Source: JAJVID01 sp036565725 (lineage in GTDB: Bacteria; Acidobacteriota; Blastocatellia; RBC074). From it: a DNA stretch of 24,386 nt. The first letter of the stretch is position 1. Every line of letters starts with the position of its first letter. The stretch is taken from contig DATCXQ010000164.1 of the NCBI GenBank assembly GCA_036565725.1, positions 1 to 24,386 on the forward strand. Reading direction: 5' to 3'. The notes beneath the pieces are model-generated. The model was not told the origin of the DNA, did not search any database, and saw nothing but the letters and a program-made list of their open reading frames with translations. The position numbers were made by a program, and so were the translations under genes. This document shows, in pieces, positions 1 through 7,363 of the stretch.

Positions 1-4
1 TACT

Positions 5-109
5 GATGGTAGGATATTCATCGTTGTTCGGCTCTGTTTTAGGTTTGGTCACCAAAAACATCGAACAACTTTGCGAGGAGCGCAACCGCTCCTCGCATTT
101 CCTACCATC
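5..109. repeat. Nested palindromic element upstream of the DUF5691 gene
   Basis: A 10-bp inverted repeat (GATGGTAGGA at 5-14, its complement at 100-109) encloses a second perfect 10-bp hairpin at 73-82/87-96 with a CAAC loop. The stretch is AT-richer than the flanking genes. An open frame running from the left edge ends in TGA at 165-167, overlapping the next ATG, so the tail of an upstream gene cannot be excluded. The palindromes argue that most of this stretch is a small repeat element. Confidence 0.5.
73..100 (+). terminator. Hairpin, possible weak terminator or attenuator
   Basis: A GC-rich 10-bp perfect stem (73-82 with 87-96, loop 83-86) is followed by ATTT. The T-run is short, so termination would be weak. 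It could be an attenuator inside the operon or only the core of the surrounding repeat. Confidence 0.35.
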
Positions 110-166
110 TTTCAGAGATCAAAAACCGGAAACTACAGTTATTCATTACTACAAGGACATTTCCTG

Positions 167-1669
167 ATGAGTTTGTGGACTGAAATCACCAACACTGCTT
201 TGATCGGCTGCGAGAGGAAATCGCCCTCGCTCAACGGGGCTCCGGACAAGCTCGGCGGTCTGCTCGCGCAACTCGATCAGAACGACCGCGAAGGCGCGCT
301 GCTTGGCGCGGCGGCGCTGGTGTCGCTTTACGATCGCGCCGGGACATTGCCGTTGAATGACGCGCGTCCATTGCCGGAAGCCTGCGAGCCTGATGACGCG
401 CCGCGTTGCGGCGAGCGGGCGGCGATCCATCTGGCGATGATGCTCCGTGGAGAATACAGGGAGCTTTTGCCGGAGTGGATGGCGAAGACGGCGGCGGCGG
501 GGCGTCGCGTGTCGGAAGAGTTATTGCCGCCGCTGCTCGAACTCGGTCGAACTCTGGAGTTGCGCGAGGCGATTCTGCCTGTGTTGGGCGCGCGGGGGCG
601 TTGGCTGGCTGCGCAGAATCCGGATTGGAGTTACGCCGTCGGCGGATTCGACGAAACACTGTGGGAGACGGGCAATAGCGAGCAGCGACGGGCGGTTCTG
701 GCCGAATTGCGAAAAAGAGATACGACGCGCGCGAGAGAACTGTTGGCGTCAACCTGGTCGCAGGAATCGCCGAAAGACCGCGCCGACTTTCTTGCCGCGC
801 TTGAGAACGGCTTGAGCCTCGACGATGAAACTTTCCTTGAGGCCGCGTTGGACGACCGGCGCAAGGAAGTTCGCGGCGCGGCCGCCGATCTGCTCGCTCG
901 TCTGCCGGAATCGGCTTTGCGCCGGCGGGCGCTCGAACGCGCGCTGCCGCTGCTGAAGTTCAAATCGAACAAGCTGAGGCGCAAGACAATAGAGGTCACT
1001 CTGCCGGAAGCGTGCGACAAGGCAATGCAGCGCGACGGCGTGGAGCCGAAGCCCGATTTTCGGGGCATCGGCGAAAAGGCCTGGTGGTTGCAGCAGATGC
1101 TCGGGTTGATCCCGCCAAAGATCTGGGCGCAGGAATCGGGCTGGCCGATCGATGATTTGATCGCGGCCGCGAAACGCGGCGATTGGAAGAACGTGTTGCT
1201 CGAAGGATGGTCGCAGGCGGCGCGGCTTTGCCGGGATACGGAATGGGCCGACGCGCTGCTCGCCAAACCTATTAAAGGGGCGGAGGCGGTATCATTATTT
1301 CAGGTCCTGCCGCAAACGCGGCAGGAGGATTTCATTGTCGAGTTGTTGAGAACCGACCCTTCACTGGACATGTCCAAACCGGCGTACAATTGCGTCATGT
1401 CTTGCCAGCGTCAGTGGGGCGAGGCTCTGAGCCGCGCCGTCATTGACAATCTGCTGCATCATGCGGCGACAGACAAGTTCAAGTTCGATTGGCTGTGGAC
1501 GGGTTTAGCCCACGCCATCGGCCGCTCCCTCGATCCGGCGCTGATTCCCGAAGCGATAACGCGACTTGCCGAAGCCACGAAGCGATGGACTGATCGCCCG
1601 CCCGCGCTGGAACGATTCCTGGATTTCATTCAATTCCGTCACGAAATGCTCAAGGAGATCAATCAATGA
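167..1669 (+). CDS. DUF5691 family helical-repeat protein
   Basis: A 500-residue protein starting MSLWTEITNTALIGCERK. I recognise it as DUF5691 from the N-terminal motif and from the genes that follow. It is rich in Leu, Ala, Arg and Glu, with repeated amphipathic helices (around residues 165-300: DRADFLAAL, RRKEVRGAAADLL, ESALRRRALERA) that look HEAT-like. There is no signal peptide or membrane segment, so it should be cytoplasmic. The ATG at 167 is chosen because AAGGA lies just upstream (153-157) and the protein then begins at the conserved motif; longer readings run into a palindromic repeat. Its TGA overlaps the ATG of the MoxR gene (ATGA at 1666-1669), which implies translational coupling. 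The biochemical role is unknown. By context it may be a scaffold or regulatory partner of the MoxR/VWA/DUF5682 proteins. Confidence 0.8.
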   Translation: MSLWTEITNTALIGCERKSPSLNGAPDKLGGLLAQLDQNDREGALLGAAALVSLYDRAGTLPLNDARPLPEACEPDDAPRCGERAAIHLAMMLRGEYRELLPEWMAKTAAAGRRVSEELLPPLLELGRTLELREAILPVLGARGRWLAAQNPDWSYAVGGFDETLWETGNSEQRRAVLAELRKRDTTRARELLASTWSQESPKDRADFLAALENGLSLDDETFLEAALDDRRKEVRGAAADLLARLPESALRRRALERALPLLKFKSNKLRRKTIEVTLPEACDKAMQRDGVEPKPDFRGIGEKAWWLQQMLGLIPPKIWAQESGWPIDDLIAAAKRGDWKNVLLEGWSQAARLCRDTEWADALLAKPIKGAEAVSLFQVLPQTRQEDFIVELLRTDPSLDMSKPAYNCVMSCQRQWGEALSRAVIDNLLHHAATDKFKFDWLWTGLAHAIGRSLDPALIPEAITRLAEATKRWTDRPPALERFLDFIQFRHEMLKEINQ

Positions 1670-2778
1670 AAAAGTCTGATAAGAAGGGCGAAACGGCGTT
1701 ACTGCGCGAACATGCTGAACAACAGTTCGCCGAAGAGCTGAGCGAACTCGCCAAGGTCGACGATCGCCAGCGCCCGCCCAATTGGCGTCTCTCGCCGTGG
1801 GCAGTCGCCATTTACATCCTCGGCGGCAAACTCGACAGCGGTTTTGAAGTCGCGCCGAAATATATTGGCCGGCGGCGGCTGGTCGAGATCGCAATTGCGA
1901 CGTTGGCGACCGACCGCGCGCTGTTGTTGCTGGGCGTCCCCGGCACGGCCAAAACGTGGTTGGGCGAGCACCTGGCCGCGGCGATCTCGGGCGATTCTAC
2001 GCTGCTAGTGCAGGGCACGGCCGGCACGGCCGAAGAGGCCATTCGCTACGGCTGGAATTACGCCATCCTGCTGGCTAAAGGCCCTTCGCGCGAAGCCATC
2101 ACGCCGAGCCCGATGATGCGCGCGATGCAAAACGGCAAGATCGCCCGCGTCGAAGAGCTGACCCGCATCCCTTCGGACGTCCAGGACACGTTGATCACCA
2201 TTCTCTCCGAAAAGACGCTGCCCATTCCCGAACTCAACGATGAGGTTCAGGCGGCCAAAGGCTTCAACGTGATCGCCACGGCCAACAACCGCGACCGTGG
2301 CGTGAACGAGCTTTCGTCCGCGCTCAAACGCCGGTTCAACACGGTGATCCTGCCCGTGCCCGAAACCGCCGACGAAGAGGTCGAGATCGTCAGGCGGCGC
2401 GTCGAGGCTCTGGGACGCGCGCTGGAATTGCCCGCCGAGCCGCCCGCGCTCGGCGAGATTCGCCGCATCGTGACCGTCTTCCGCGAACTGCGCGACGGCA
2501 AGACGCAGGACGGCAAGACCAAACTCAAATCTCCGAGTGGCACGTTGAGCACGGCCGAAGCGATCTCTGTCGTCAACAGCGGCCTCGCGCTCGCCGCCCA
2601 TTTCGGCGACGGCCAATTGCGCTCGAACGACGTCGCGTCAGGCTTGGTCGGCGCGGTGGTCAAGGACCCGGTGCAAGATCGCGTAGTGTGGTTGGAATAT
2701 TTGGAGACGGTGGTTAAGGAGCGCGACGGGTGGAAGGATTTGTACCGCGCGTGTCGTGATATTGGGGTTGGGGGATAG
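1666..2778 (+). CDS. MoxR-type AAA+ ATPase
   Basis: A 370-residue AAA+ ATPase. Visible motifs are Walker A GVPGTAKT (residues 90-97), a Walker B-like strand IARVEEL with Glu163/Glu164, sensor-1 NVIATANNRDRG (from residue 201), and a sensor/arginine-finger region SALKRRFN (Arg222/Arg223). The HLAAA after Walker A and the SPMMRAM segment fit the MoxR clade. MoxR ATPases typically act with a VWA-domain protein as a chaperone or remodelling pair. The matching VWA gene lies at 6106, with other cassette members between. The start overlaps the DUF5691 stop by 4 bp. The extreme C-terminus (DIGVGG) is encoded by a G-rich repeat running past the stop codon, so the natural end may have been altered by an insertion. 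The substrate is unknown. Confidence 0.93.
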   Translation: MKKSDKKGETALLREHAEQQFAEELSELAKVDDRQRPPNWRLSPWAVAIYILGGKLDSGFEVAPKYIGRRRLVEIAIATLATDRALLLLGVPGTAKTWLGEHLAAAISGDSTLLVQGTAGTAEEAIRYGWNYAILLAKGPSREAITPSPMMRAMQNGKIARVEELTRIPSDVQDTLITILSEKTLPIPELNDEVQAAKGFNVIATANNRDRGVNELSSALKRRFNTVILPVPETADEEVEIVRRRVEALGRALELPAEPPALGEIRRIVTVFRELRDGKTQDGKTKLKSPSGTLSTAEAISVVNSGLALAAHFGDGQLRSNDVASGLVGAVVKDPVQDRVVWLEYLETVVKERDGWKDLYRACRDIGVGG

Positions 2779-2792
2779 GGGCTGGGGATTGG
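2764..2792 (+). repeat. G-rich left arm of an inverted repeat; G-quadruplex motif
   Basis: Four runs of four or five G (GGGGTTGGGGG then ATAGGGG then CTGGGG) cover the last codons of the MoxR gene and the start of the spacer. This fits a quadruplex-forming motif. An inverted, C-rich copy occurs at 3235-3256, on the other side of the four-helix-bundle gene. Confidence 0.55.
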
Positions 2793-2829
2793 TAGGTACA
2801 ACCGGAGTTTCAGTAGAAAAGGAAAACGT

Positions 2830-3210
2830 ATGGATAAAAAAGACTCAAAGATCAAAAGCTATAGGGATTTGATAGTTTGGCAGGGTGGTGTCGATTTGGT
2901 TACAGAGATTTATCGCGAAACACAGTCGTTTCCACCGCAAGAAATATATGGATTGACAAATCAACTGAGGCGAGCGGCAGTTTCGATTCCCTCAAACATT
3001 GCAGAGGGGCATGCGAGAGAGCACACTAAAGAGTTTTTGAATTTCATTTCGATTGCGCAAGGTTCGCTCGCGGAAATGCAAACTCAGATTGAGATCGCCA
3101 AACGCCTGAAATATCTTTCGGAGGAAATAACGGACAGGCTCTTGGATCAAACAATTTCTTTGAGCAAACAACTCTACAGCTTGCGCAACGCTCTGACGAA
3201 GAATAGATAA
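2830..3210 (+). CDS. Four-helix-bundle protein (S23/23S rRNA intervening-sequence type)
   Basis: A 126-residue protein of the four-helix-bundle family first noted as the product of intervening sequences in 23S rRNA. Diagnostic parts are the N-terminal YRDLIVWQ, the LTNQLRRAAVSIPSNIAEG motif around residues 40-60, a following FLNFISIAQGSLAE helix, and a C-terminal helix ending near SKQLYSLRNAL. Length is normal. A good Shine-Dalgarno (AAGGAAA) precedes the ATG at 2830. Family members are small pentamer-forming proteins of unclear function, often scattered through genomes beside repeats. Here the gene is more AT-rich than its neighbours and sits between the MoxR and DUF5682 genes, flanked by G-rich inverted repeats. 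This suggests a later insertion into the cassette, and nothing suggests it belongs functionally to it. Confidence 0.88.
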   Translation: MDKKDSKIKSYRDLIVWQGGVDLVTEIYRETQSFPPQEIYGLTNQLRRAAVSIPSNIAEGHAREHTKEFLNFISIAQGSLAEMQTQIEIAKRLKYLSEEITDRLLDQTISLSKQLYSLRNALTKNR

Positions 3211-3215
3211 ATCTG

Positions 3216-5582
3216 ATGTCTCAACGACCATCCTCCAACCCCCTACCCCCAACCCCGAGTTACCATATCTTCGGCATTCGTCATCACGGGCCCGGTTCGG
3301 CGCGCAGCCTGCGTCAGGCGTTGGAAACATTGCGGCCCGATTGCGTTCTGGTCGAAGGCCCGCCCGATGCGGCTGACGCGCTGTCGCTGCTGGCGCATCG
3401 ACAGATGAAGCCGCCGGTCGCGCTGTTGATCTACCCTCCCGATCAACCGCAGCGCGCGGTCTTTTATCCTTTCGCCGTCTTCTCTCCCGAATGGCAGGCG
3501 CTCGGTTACGGGCTGGCGCGCAAGATCGCCGTGCGGTTTATGGATTTGCCGCAATCGCACCGATTGGCGATTGAGGACAATCCGGAATCTCAAGTTTCAG
3601 ACCGCGAATCTCAAGATTCACATCCCGAATCTCAAATTTCTGACCCCCAATCTCGAATCCACGACGACCCTATAGGCCAGTTGGCCGCGGCCGCAGGTTA
3701 CAGCGACGGCGAGCGCTGGTGGGAGCATATGGTCGAGCACAGGCGTGACGGCGCCGATCTCTTCGCCGCGATCCTGGAAGCGATGGCGGCGCTGCGCGAA
3801 TCGGCTCTGCCCGCCGAGAGACCAATCGAACAAGGCGGGGCCTCGCCGGAGGTTCGACAAGAAGATCAACGGGAGGCCCGGCGTGAAGCCCAACGAGAAG
3901 CTTGGATGAGGCAGACGATTCGAGCCGCGTCGCAGGAAGGGTTCAAGCGAATCGCGGTCGTGTGCGGCGCATGGCATGCGCCAGCGCTCACGGTTGACGC
4001 CGGGAACACTCCTTCGGCGAAGGATGACGCGGAGTTGTTGAAAGGCTTGCCGAAGATCAAAACCCAGGCGACGTGGACTCCGTGGACATACGGGCGGTTG
4101 TCATACCACAGTGGCTACGGCGCAGGCGTCGAATCGCCCGGCTGGTATCACCATTTATGGACCGCGCGCGACGCCGTGCCGATTCGATGGATGACGCGCG
4201 TGGCGCGGTTGCTGCGCGAGGAAGACATTGACGTCTCTTCCGCGCATGTGATCGAGGCCGTGAGATTGGCTGAAACATTGGCGGCTTTGCGCGACCGCCC
4301 GCTGCCTGGCTTGCCAGAATTGAACGAGGCGACGCGATCGGTCTTCTGTTTCGGCGACGATCTGCCGCTGCGATTGATTCACGAGAAGCTGATCGTCGGC
4401 GAAACGCTCGGCTCTGTGCCCGAAGAGACGCCGCTCGCGCCGCTGCAGCAGGATTTGGCGCGCGAACAGAAGCGGCTGCGGTTGCCTGCTGAAGCGCTGG
4501 AGCGCGCGCTCGACCTCGATCTGCGCAAGCCAAACGATCTGGATCGCAGCCGGCTGCTCCATCGTTTGACTCTGCTCGGGGTCAGTTGGGGCGAGACGCA
4601 GCGGGCCGGCGGCAAAGGCACGTTCCATGAAATCTGGCGATTGCGATGGCAGCCCGAATTCGTCGTCGCGTTGATCGAAGCGGGCGTCTGGGGGAATACG
4701 ATCTATGAGGCCGCGACGGCCTTCGCGCGCGACGCGGCGGATCGCGCAAACGATTTGCCGGCGCTGACCAATCTGCTCGATCAGTCGCTGCTCGCCGACC
4801 TGCCCGGCGCGGTCAGCCACGTGACGGCGCGCCTGCAAGCCGAAGCCGCCGTGGCCAGCGACGTGGCGCATTTGATGGACGCGCTGCCGCCGCTCGCCAA
4901 CGTTCAACGCTACGGCAACGTGCGCGGAACCGACGCGGCGATGGTTGGCGAAGTAGTCGCCGGCCTGGTCGCGCGCGTCTGCATCGGGTTGCCGGGCGCG
5001 TGCGCTTCGCTCAACGACGAGGCGGCGGCGGCCATGTTCGACCGCGTCGTCAGCGTCAACGCCGCGATTGGTCTTTTGCAGAACGAAGAACATCTGGCGT
5101 CATGGCGCGTCGTGATGATGCGACTGGCCGATCAACGCGGCTTGCACGGATTGGTCGCGGGAAGATGTTGCAGGCTGCTGGTGGACGCGGGCGTGTTTGC
5201 GGCGGACGAGGCGTCGCGGCGTTTGAGCCTGGCGCTTTCGACCGCGAACGAACCGGCGCAGGCGGCGGCCTGGATCGAAGGGTTCCTGAAAGGCAGCGGT
5301 CTGTTGTTACTACACGACGAGGCGTTGTGGCGGACGCTGGATGAATGGTTGACGGCGCTGCCGAACGAGGGCTTCACCGCGCTGGCGCCGTTGCTGCGTC
5401 GCACTTTTTCGACGTTCACCTCGCCCGAACGCAGGCAGATCGGCGAGCGGGCGCGGCGCGGGATGACGGGCGCCAGCCGCGCGGCAATTGGCGAACGGCC
5501 GCGCGCCGAAGATTTCGATCAGGCGCGCGCCGAAGCCGTGTTGCCGCTGATTGCCAAATTGTTGGGCATAGAAACTGTCTGA
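3216..5582 (+). CDS. DUF5682 family protein
   Basis: A 788-residue protein assigned to DUF5682. The characteristic start YHIFGIRHHGPGSARSLRQAL is at about residues 16-36, followed by VLVEGPPDA and, near residue 245, the strand IAVVCGAWHAPAL. The paired His-rich and GxWH motifs recall the TIKI/PrgY/ChaN-EreA hydrolase-like fold, but that link is my inference. The middle and C-terminal parts are mostly helical with no signal peptide. The first ~15 residues (MSQRPSSNPLPPTPS) are encoded by a C-rich repeat and are probably not ancestral. Residues about 124-150 are a low-complexity PESQ-type insertion encoded by a short DNA repeat. The protein normally travels with MoxR and VWA genes, as here. The function is unknown; it could be the effector or target-processing member of the system. 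Confidence 0.8.
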   Translation: MSQRPSSNPLPPTPSYHIFGIRHHGPGSARSLRQALETLRPDCVLVEGPPDAADALSLLAHRQMKPPVALLIYPPDQPQRAVFYPFAVFSPEWQALGYGLARKIAVRFMDLPQSHRLAIEDNPESQVSDRESQDSHPESQISDPQSRIHDDPIGQLAAAAGYSDGERWWEHMVEHRRDGADLFAAILEAMAALRESALPAERPIEQGGASPEVRQEDQREARREAQREAWMRQTIRAASQEGFKRIAVVCGAWHAPALTVDAGNTPSAKDDAELLKGLPKIKTQATWTPWTYGRLSYHSGYGAGVESPGWYHHLWTARDAVPIRWMTRVARLLREEDIDVSSAHVIEAVRLAETLAALRDRPLPGLPELNEATRSVFCFGDDLPLRLIHEKLIVGETLGSVPEETPLAPLQQDLAREQKRLRLPAEALERALDLDLRKPNDLDRSRLLHRLTLLGVSWGETQRAGGKGTFHEIWRLRWQPEFVVALIEAGVWGNTIYEAATAFARDAADRANDLPALTNLLDQSLLADLPGAVSHVTARLQAEAAVASDVAHLMDALPPLANVQRYGNVRGTDAAMVGEVVAGLVARVCIGLPGACASLNDEAAAAMFDRVVSVNAAIGLLQNEEHLASWRVVMMRLADQRGLHGLVAGRCCRLLVDAGVFAADEASRRLSLALSTANEPAQAAAWIEGFLKGSGLLLLHDEALWRTLDEWLTALPNEGFTALAPLLRRTFSTFTSPERRQIGERARRGMTGASRAAIGERPRAEDFDQARAEAVLPLIAKLLGIETV
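3235..3256. repeat. C-rich right arm of the inverted repeat around the S23-like gene
   Basis: This stretch has three C-runs (CCCCC, CCCCC, CCCC) separated by TA and AA. Its complement matches 2764-2782 with small indels. It lies inside the first codons of the DUF5682 gene and supplies the unusual NPLPPTP segment. Confidence 0.5.
3582..3661 (+). repeat. In-frame short tandem-like repeat inside the DUF5682 gene
   Basis: Four imperfect copies of a unit containing GAATCTCAA/AATCTC are spaced about 20 bp apart. They are translated as NPESQVSD, RESQDSH, PESQISD and PQSRIHDD. Composition differs sharply from the rest of the gene, which suggests a dispersed intergenic repeat that inserted without breaking the frame. 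Confidence 0.6.
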
Positions 5583-5603
5583 GTTTCTTTTTTAGGAGCG
5601 GAG

Positions 5604-6083
5604 ATGCAATTTCTTATCGCGATAGTCATATCATTCTTGTCCTTTAGCGACTACGGCCAAAAAGAAACGCAACTTGATTGGGCGGAACTTCGCCCGATCC
5701 TGAAGCGATTGAAGCTGACCTCTACCACACGTCAAACCGAAAATTACAATACGACATTTAAGATTGAAGAGGATGACGCAAAAGCGTATGGCCCAGTGTC
5801 GGGAGTAACTCTCTTTCTTAGGACTGCCTACTTTAAAGGCAGTTACAGACCCAGGTACTGGATGAGGGTCGAAGATTATTCGACGACCGAGGCGGCTTTA
5901 AAACGCGCTACCGAATATAAAAGGGAGGGGAGGGGCAATTTTATCTCGAAGCATTCGATGAAACTGTGGGCGGTTGCGAGGGGGAAGCGGGTTTATGCGC
6001 TGACAACCGACGCGCTCGTTTTCGAACAGATCAGCCTGCCCGGAGAACTGAAGGCGGCTATCAGTAAATTGCCGGAGAAGTAA
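5604..6083 (+). CDS. Small secreted hypothetical protein
   Basis: A 159-residue protein of unknown family. A hydrophobic N-terminus (MQFLIAIVISFLSF, then SDYGQKET) looks like a short signal peptide. The rest is a mixed alpha/beta globular domain rich in Lys, Arg, Tyr and Thr, with no Cys and no motif I recognise. A strong Shine-Dalgarno (AGGAG at 5593-5597) precedes the ATG. The gene is AT-richer than the flanking DUF5682 and VWA genes. It separates two members of a normally compact cassette, so it is probably an insertion that may be co-transcribed. A periplasmic protein fits poorly with the cytoplasmic cassette proteins. No function can be assigned. Confidence 0.7.
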   Translation: MQFLIAIVISFLSFSDYGQKETQLDWAELRPILKRLKLTSTTRQTENYNTTFKIEEDDAKAYGPVSGVTLFLRTAYFKGSYRPRYWMRVEDYSTTEAALKRATEYKREGRGNFISKHSMKLWAVARGKRVYALTTDALVFEQISLPGELKAAISKLPEK

Positions 6084-6105
6084 CAAATACTGGATTGGTT
6101 CACAC

Positions 6106-7257
6106 ATGAAAACTGAAGATGAACGCCTGCGCCGCTGGCGGTTGATTCTGGGCGGCGATGAAAACGACGGCACGGGCTGCGGCCTGAGCGGCGCCGATCT
6201 GGCGATGGATCGGGCGCTCGCCGCGCTTTACGACTCCGACCGCAAGGGCGGTTTGGGAAGTTCCGCGCCGAGCGTCGCGCGCTGGCTCGGCGACATCCGT
6301 GAATATTTCCCGTCGTCGGTCGTCCGCGTAATGCAGCAGGACGCGCTCGACCGCTTGAACCTGCGCCGGATGCTGCTCGAACCCGAGATGCTCGAAGCGG
6401 TTGAGCCTGACGTTCATCTGGTCGCTGACCTGATGTCGCTCGGCGGCGTGATGCCGGCGAAGACCAAGGAGACCGCGCGCATTGTCGTCCGACGCGTCGT
6501 AGAAGAACTACAACGCAGGCTGGCCGAACCGCTGCGGCAAGCGGTGATCGGCAGCCTGAACCGGGCCGCGCGCAACCGCCGTCCGCGCCACAACGAAATC
6601 GATTGGCCGCGCACTATTCGCGCCAACCTCAAACACTATCAGCCGGAATACAAAACGATCATTCCTGAAACGCGCATCGGATACGGACGAAAGCGTTCGG
6701 CTCTGCGCGATATCATCCTGTGCGTCGACCAGAGCGGTTCGATGGCGACCTCGGTGGTATATTCCGGCGTCTTCGGCGCCGTGCTCGCTTCATTGCCTTC
6801 AGTGAGAACGCAGATGGTCGTCTTCGACACCGCCGTTGTGGACTTGACGGCGGAACTTTCCGACCCGGTCGAATTGCTCTTCGGAGCGCAACTGGGCGGG
6901 GGCACGGACATTAACCGCGCGTTGGGATATTGTCAGGGCCTGGTCCGGCAGCCGCACGACACGATCCTGGTTTTGATCAGCGACCTGTTCGAAGGCGGCA
7001 ATCAACAGGAGATGCTCAAACGCGCCGCCGCATTGGTCGGCGCCGGGGTCCAATTCATCGCGCTGCTCGCGCTCAACGACGAAGGCGCGCCGGGTTACGA
7101 CCACGGCGTCGCCTCGGCCTTCGCCGGATTCGGCATCCCTTCCTTCGCCTGCACTCCCGATCTGTTTCCTGAACTGATGGCCGCCGCGATCAACCGACAG
7201 GACATCATGCAGTGGGCCGCCGCGCGCGAGATCGTGACCTCGCGTGGCGGTAAGTGA
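6106..7257 (+). CDS. VWA domain protein, CoxE-like, partner of the MoxR ATPase
   Basis: A 383-residue protein with a C-terminal von Willebrand A domain. The metal-ion-dependent adhesion site is intact: DQSGS (Asp208, Ser210, Ser212) after strand RDIILCV, GGGTDI (Thr267) and ISDLFEGG (Asp293). The N-terminal ~200 residues are helical and Arg-rich (RLNLRRMLLEPEML, VVRRVVEELQRRL), as in CoxE/YehP-like proteins that bind MoxR ATPases. There is no signal peptide or transmembrane helix, so it should be cytoplasmic, unlike the BatA-type VWA proteins. It is the last gene of the cassette, 22 bp after the small secreted-protein gene. An adaptor role for the MoxR ATPase is the likely function, by analogy to known MoxR/VWA pairs. 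Confidence 0.9.
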   Translation: MKTEDERLRRWRLILGGDENDGTGCGLSGADLAMDRALAALYDSDRKGGLGSSAPSVARWLGDIREYFPSSVVRVMQQDALDRLNLRRMLLEPEMLEAVEPDVHLVADLMSLGGVMPAKTKETARIVVRRVVEELQRRLAEPLRQAVIGSLNRAARNRRPRHNEIDWPRTIRANLKHYQPEYKTIIPETRIGYGRKRSALRDIILCVDQSGSMATSVVYSGVFGAVLASLPSVRTQMVVFDTAVVDLTAELSDPVELLFGAQLGGGTDINRALGYCQGLVRQPHDTILVLISDLFEGGNQQEMLKRAAALVGAGVQFIALLALNDEGAPGYDHGVASAFAGFGIPSFACTPDLFPELMAAAINRQDIMQWAAAREIVTSRGGK

Positions 7258-7363
7258 TTAAAGAGCGCCGGCGCCGTATCGCTTTTTTTCGATTTGGGTA
7301 AGAATAATCGCGCTTCAAGGCTCCGTCTTCCCGACTCGAAAGTTAATGAAAGGATTCTGCTCG

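Noticed and set aside
3..167. Open frame from the left edge ending TGA, overlapping the DUF5691 start
   Set aside because: It crosses two nested palindromes, is AT-rich and shows no recognisable protein sequence, so it could not be called as a gene tail.
7258..7300. Possible terminator after the VWA gene (GCGCCGGCGC then T-run)
   Set aside because: The palindrome leaves almost no loop, so a stable stem cannot form beside the T-run.
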